64,000 nt of DNA from Xestospongia muta (taxonomy: Eukaryota; Porifera; Demospongiae; Haplosclerida; Petrosiidae). How positions within the stretch are numbered: position 1 is the stretch's first letter; every line of letters starts with the position of its first letter. The stretch covers positions 8,234,923 to 8,298,922 of the forward strand of contig OY848922.1 of assembly GCA_963693285.1 (NCBI GenBank). The letters run 5' to 3'. Shown one piece after another: positions 62,070 to 64,000 of the stretch. A model generated the notes under the pieces. It saw only the letters and a program-made list of their open reading frames with translations. It was not told the DNA's origin and did not search any database. Both the position numbers and the translations under genes were made by a program.

Positions 62070-63446
62070 TTATTCCTGTTGCTGCAAATATGATTTCATA
62101 CACTGTATTGTTAATTGACAACAATTAAAGGTAGCCAGCTTAATTAAAGTAGGCGTGGCTACCTCAGTACATACAGAACCTGCTGTGATTAATGTCGGAG
62201 CATCATCTGGGACTTCATCGAGAAACCATCTTGATTGCAAGGTACAATCGTTGGTATCTTGACGTTGAAATGGAGAATCTCTTATTTGTGGAGCAGTGAA
62301 AGACAAGTCAGGATGCTGAATGACATACTCCTTTAGTTGGGACGAGGGTACAAACCCTAAGAAGTTATTAGGATCACGTGACCAGAGACAACTGGTTTTT
62401 AAGTAATTACGAAGATGATTACCTTCCCAATCTGTCAAACACCTTGTTAGGAGATGTTCTTTGAATTCCGCTAGAGAAGGAGATGATTGTATCTGCCATC
62501 CTATCTCATCTAACCATTGTGACACTTCTCCTTTATAAACATGCTCCTCTTCAACTAATAATTTGGTCAGCCATAACATCTGATGATACAGAGATAATTC
62601 TCTTCTCAAGCCATCAAATCCAGCTGTCTCCCATGGAGCTCTCCTATCTCGTTCAATATCTTGAAGTGTCCTAACTAAGTTATCAGTACAAGACGCTGTA
62701 CGATACAAGACTGGTGACACAGACTGAGCACTTAACACAACATCACTGAATACATACAATACATTGGATTGAGATGATGCTATCTCAGGTACCCATTGTG
62801 ACTTGGCCCCACGTACTGCACGCCTCACATCCTCTTCACATGGACTTTCGGGGAACACTAATACAAGATTAGTGTGCATTGACGTAAATATATTGCACAA
62901 TCGAAACAAATAACCTTGAGGGGTAGCTTCAACCAGACTACTGCTACATTGAACGGGCCAGAAGTATGGTTGTACTGGCTCTTTTAGTACGGAACTCTTA
63001 TGAACAGAATGGACAACACAAGCAGCAAATTCTGCCGTGGGTACAACCCATATAATTGTACGAGTAATTGATAAATTTTGAGGTAATTGGAAAGGGGTCA
63101 TTCTCAAACAATCTAGTAGTAAAATAGCACTACCATTTTTTGATCTTTGTTGTAATATATCAATTAAGTCTCCCATCTGCTCAGCAGGGCTGGTAGCCTC
63201 AATAACTTCTCTGTCTGTGACTGATACTAGTCCGCCAGATGAACGGTCCTCTAACAGCCGACATAACTTCACAGCCTTTACTGACAAGGATAGTTCCTCG
63301 ATAGTCACAGAGTCGTGAAATAAACACTCTTCAACTTCCTGTAGAGAGAAAAATAGCATGATACGAAATAAAAATGGAATGAGACACACCTCTCTTTCAC
63401 TTGTAAACTGACGCAGCTCGTGTGAGCCTTCTTCTCCAGTTGCCAT
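62070..63446 (-). CDS. Protein with CARD-like N terminus, otherwise unrecognised
   Basis: Two exons, 63446-63390 and 63338-62070, joined over a 51-nt intron that is stop-free and in frame; 441 aa. Start chosen at 63446 (MATGEEGSHELRQF); an ATG at 63461 adds five residues. Residues about 5-110 look like a CARD: helical pattern with VTDREVIEATSPAEQMGDLI and DILQQRSKNGSAILLLDCL, as in adaptor CARDs. The remaining ~330 residues (PYFWPVQCSSSLVEATPQGY, LVLVFPESPCEED, YHQMLWLTKLLVEEE, FLGFVPSSQLKEYVI) form a mostly globular region with no family I recognise and no visible Walker motif. It is possibly a death-fold adaptor acting with the nearby caspases; that is inference. Confidence 0.6.
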   Translation of the reverse strand: MATGEEGSHELRQFTSEREVCLIPFLFRIMLFFSLQEVEECLFHDSVTIEELSLSVKAVKLCRLLEDRSSGGLVSVTDREVIEATSPAEQMGDLIDILQQRSKNGSAILLLDCLRMTPFQLPQNLSITRTIIWVVPTAEFAACVVHSVHKSSVLKEPVQPYFWPVQCSSSLVEATPQGYLFRLCNIFTSMHTNLVLVFPESPCEEDVRRAVRGAKSQWVPEIASSQSNVLYVFSDVVLSAQSVSPVLYRTASCTDNLVRTLQDIERDRRAPWETAGFDGLRRELSLYHQMLWLTKLLVEEEHVYKGEVSQWLDEIGWQIQSSPSLAEFKEHLLTRCLTDWEGNHLRNYLKTSCLWSRDPNNFLGFVPSSQLKEYVIQHPDLSFTAPQIRDSPFQRQDTNDCTLQSRWFLDEVPDDAPTLITAGSVCTEVATPTLIKLATFNCCQLTIQCMKSYLQQQE

Positions 63447-63619
63447 CCGATTACTGTACAATCGACAGATACTAAATTACAAAGTCAGCAAAAAAAAAGC
63501 TAACCACGCCCACAGCAAGCACACCCTGGGTCACACCCACAATCTAGTGACCACACCCAATACGTGTATTTAGTTGAAATATCACTCATTTTTTACTAAT
63601 CAAAGTTCATAAAAGACAA

Positions 63620-64000
63620 TTATTTCTTTTTTACAGTTTTCTGCTGTTGTTGAGCCTTCACTGCTCTAGCTACTATCTTTTGTTCTTCGATTAAGAATGC
63701 TCTAATGATCCTAGAAAAAATGGATGTACAGATGAATAATGGATAAATAATGAAGATGAATGGATACACAGGAACAAATGGATAGATAAATGAATCTTCC
63801 TAAATAACAAACAAAAAATGGATAGACACTTTGATAAATGGATCAATAAAGAGGTACGATATCCACTAATCCATCTATTACTAATAAATACTATTGTCTA
63901 CTAATAAATGGACAGACAGATCCATCAATAGATTAATATAAATGGCGCAATATTAACATATCAACAATATAATGTGCTCTCTACCTTTCTCTAACACATT
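63620..64000 (-). CDS. RPL34: Ribosomal protein L34 (eL34), 3' part only
   Basis: Two exon pieces: 64000-63985 (CVRER, cut by the window edge) and 63710-63620 with the stop. The joined end reads CVRERIIRAFLIEEQKIVAR then AVKAQQQQ and a Lys-rich tail, matching the conserved C terminus of animal RPL34 (RIKRAFLIEEQKIV type). The intron between them holds ATGG-type simple repeats. It is on the same strand as the CARD-like gene, which starts 173 bp downstream of this stop. The upstream exons lie beyond the window. Confidence 0.85.

Overview
The window is animal nuclear DNA. It is AT-rich, with many small spliced exons (introns often 45-60 nt), GT/AG junctions, and metazoan genes such as caspases with a CARD-like prodomain, XPR1, METAP1, RPL5, RPL34 and TRAPPC1. 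The compactness, together with Kelch-kinase fusions and lineage-specific secreted Cys-rich families, fits a demosponge of the Amphimedon type. That assignment is inference; no species marker was searched.

Layout. (1) 0.1-18.6 kb: a minus-strand tandem array of tiny three-exon genes for secreted cysteine-rich peptides. I reconstruct nine intact genes and at least eight broken or orphan copies. All share a near-invariant signal-peptide exon, a phase-0 intron after the signal peptide, a fast-changing mature part and the framework C-x3-C-x(6-12)-C-x(8-11)-C-x2-C-x4-C. I know of no named family matching it; it is the best candidate for something undescribed. (2) 19.9-28.2 kb: a 13-exon single-pass membrane protein with Cys-rich modules, two TIL domains and two SEA-like modules, enlarged by an internal tandem duplication. 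(3) 28.4-34.7 kb: the XPR1 phosphate exporter, head-to-head with the membrane protein. (4) 35.5-37.9 kb: RPL5, with a candidate box C/D snoRNA in an intron, head-to-head with TRAPPC1. (5) 38.0-42.8 kb: two tandem caspases with CARD-like prodomains. (6) 44.6-58.8 kb: three tandem Kelch-coiled-coil-kinase genes, each followed by 3'-terminal exons of METAP1. Only the last METAP1 copy (58.9-61.9 kb) is complete. (7) 62.1-63.4 kb: a protein with a CARD-like N terminus and an unrecognised remainder. (8) 63.6 kb to the end: the 3' part of RPL34.

How it works together. The stable housekeeping genes (XPR1, RPL5, TRAPPC1, METAP1, RPL34) are interleaved with blocks that expand by local duplication: secreted peptides, a Cys-rich receptor, caspases and Kelch-kinases. 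CARD-like folds, caspases, kinases, a receptor-like protein and secreted disulfide peptides within 64 kb suggest a recognition or cell-death neighbourhood, but nothing in the sequence proves they share a pathway. A 58-bp minisatellite has spread into introns of two neighbouring genes in both orientations. One TIR-bounded insertion is visible because its empty paralogous site is also in the window.

Coordinates of spliced genes come from joining exons by eye at GT/AG sites with phase checks. No transcript data were available.
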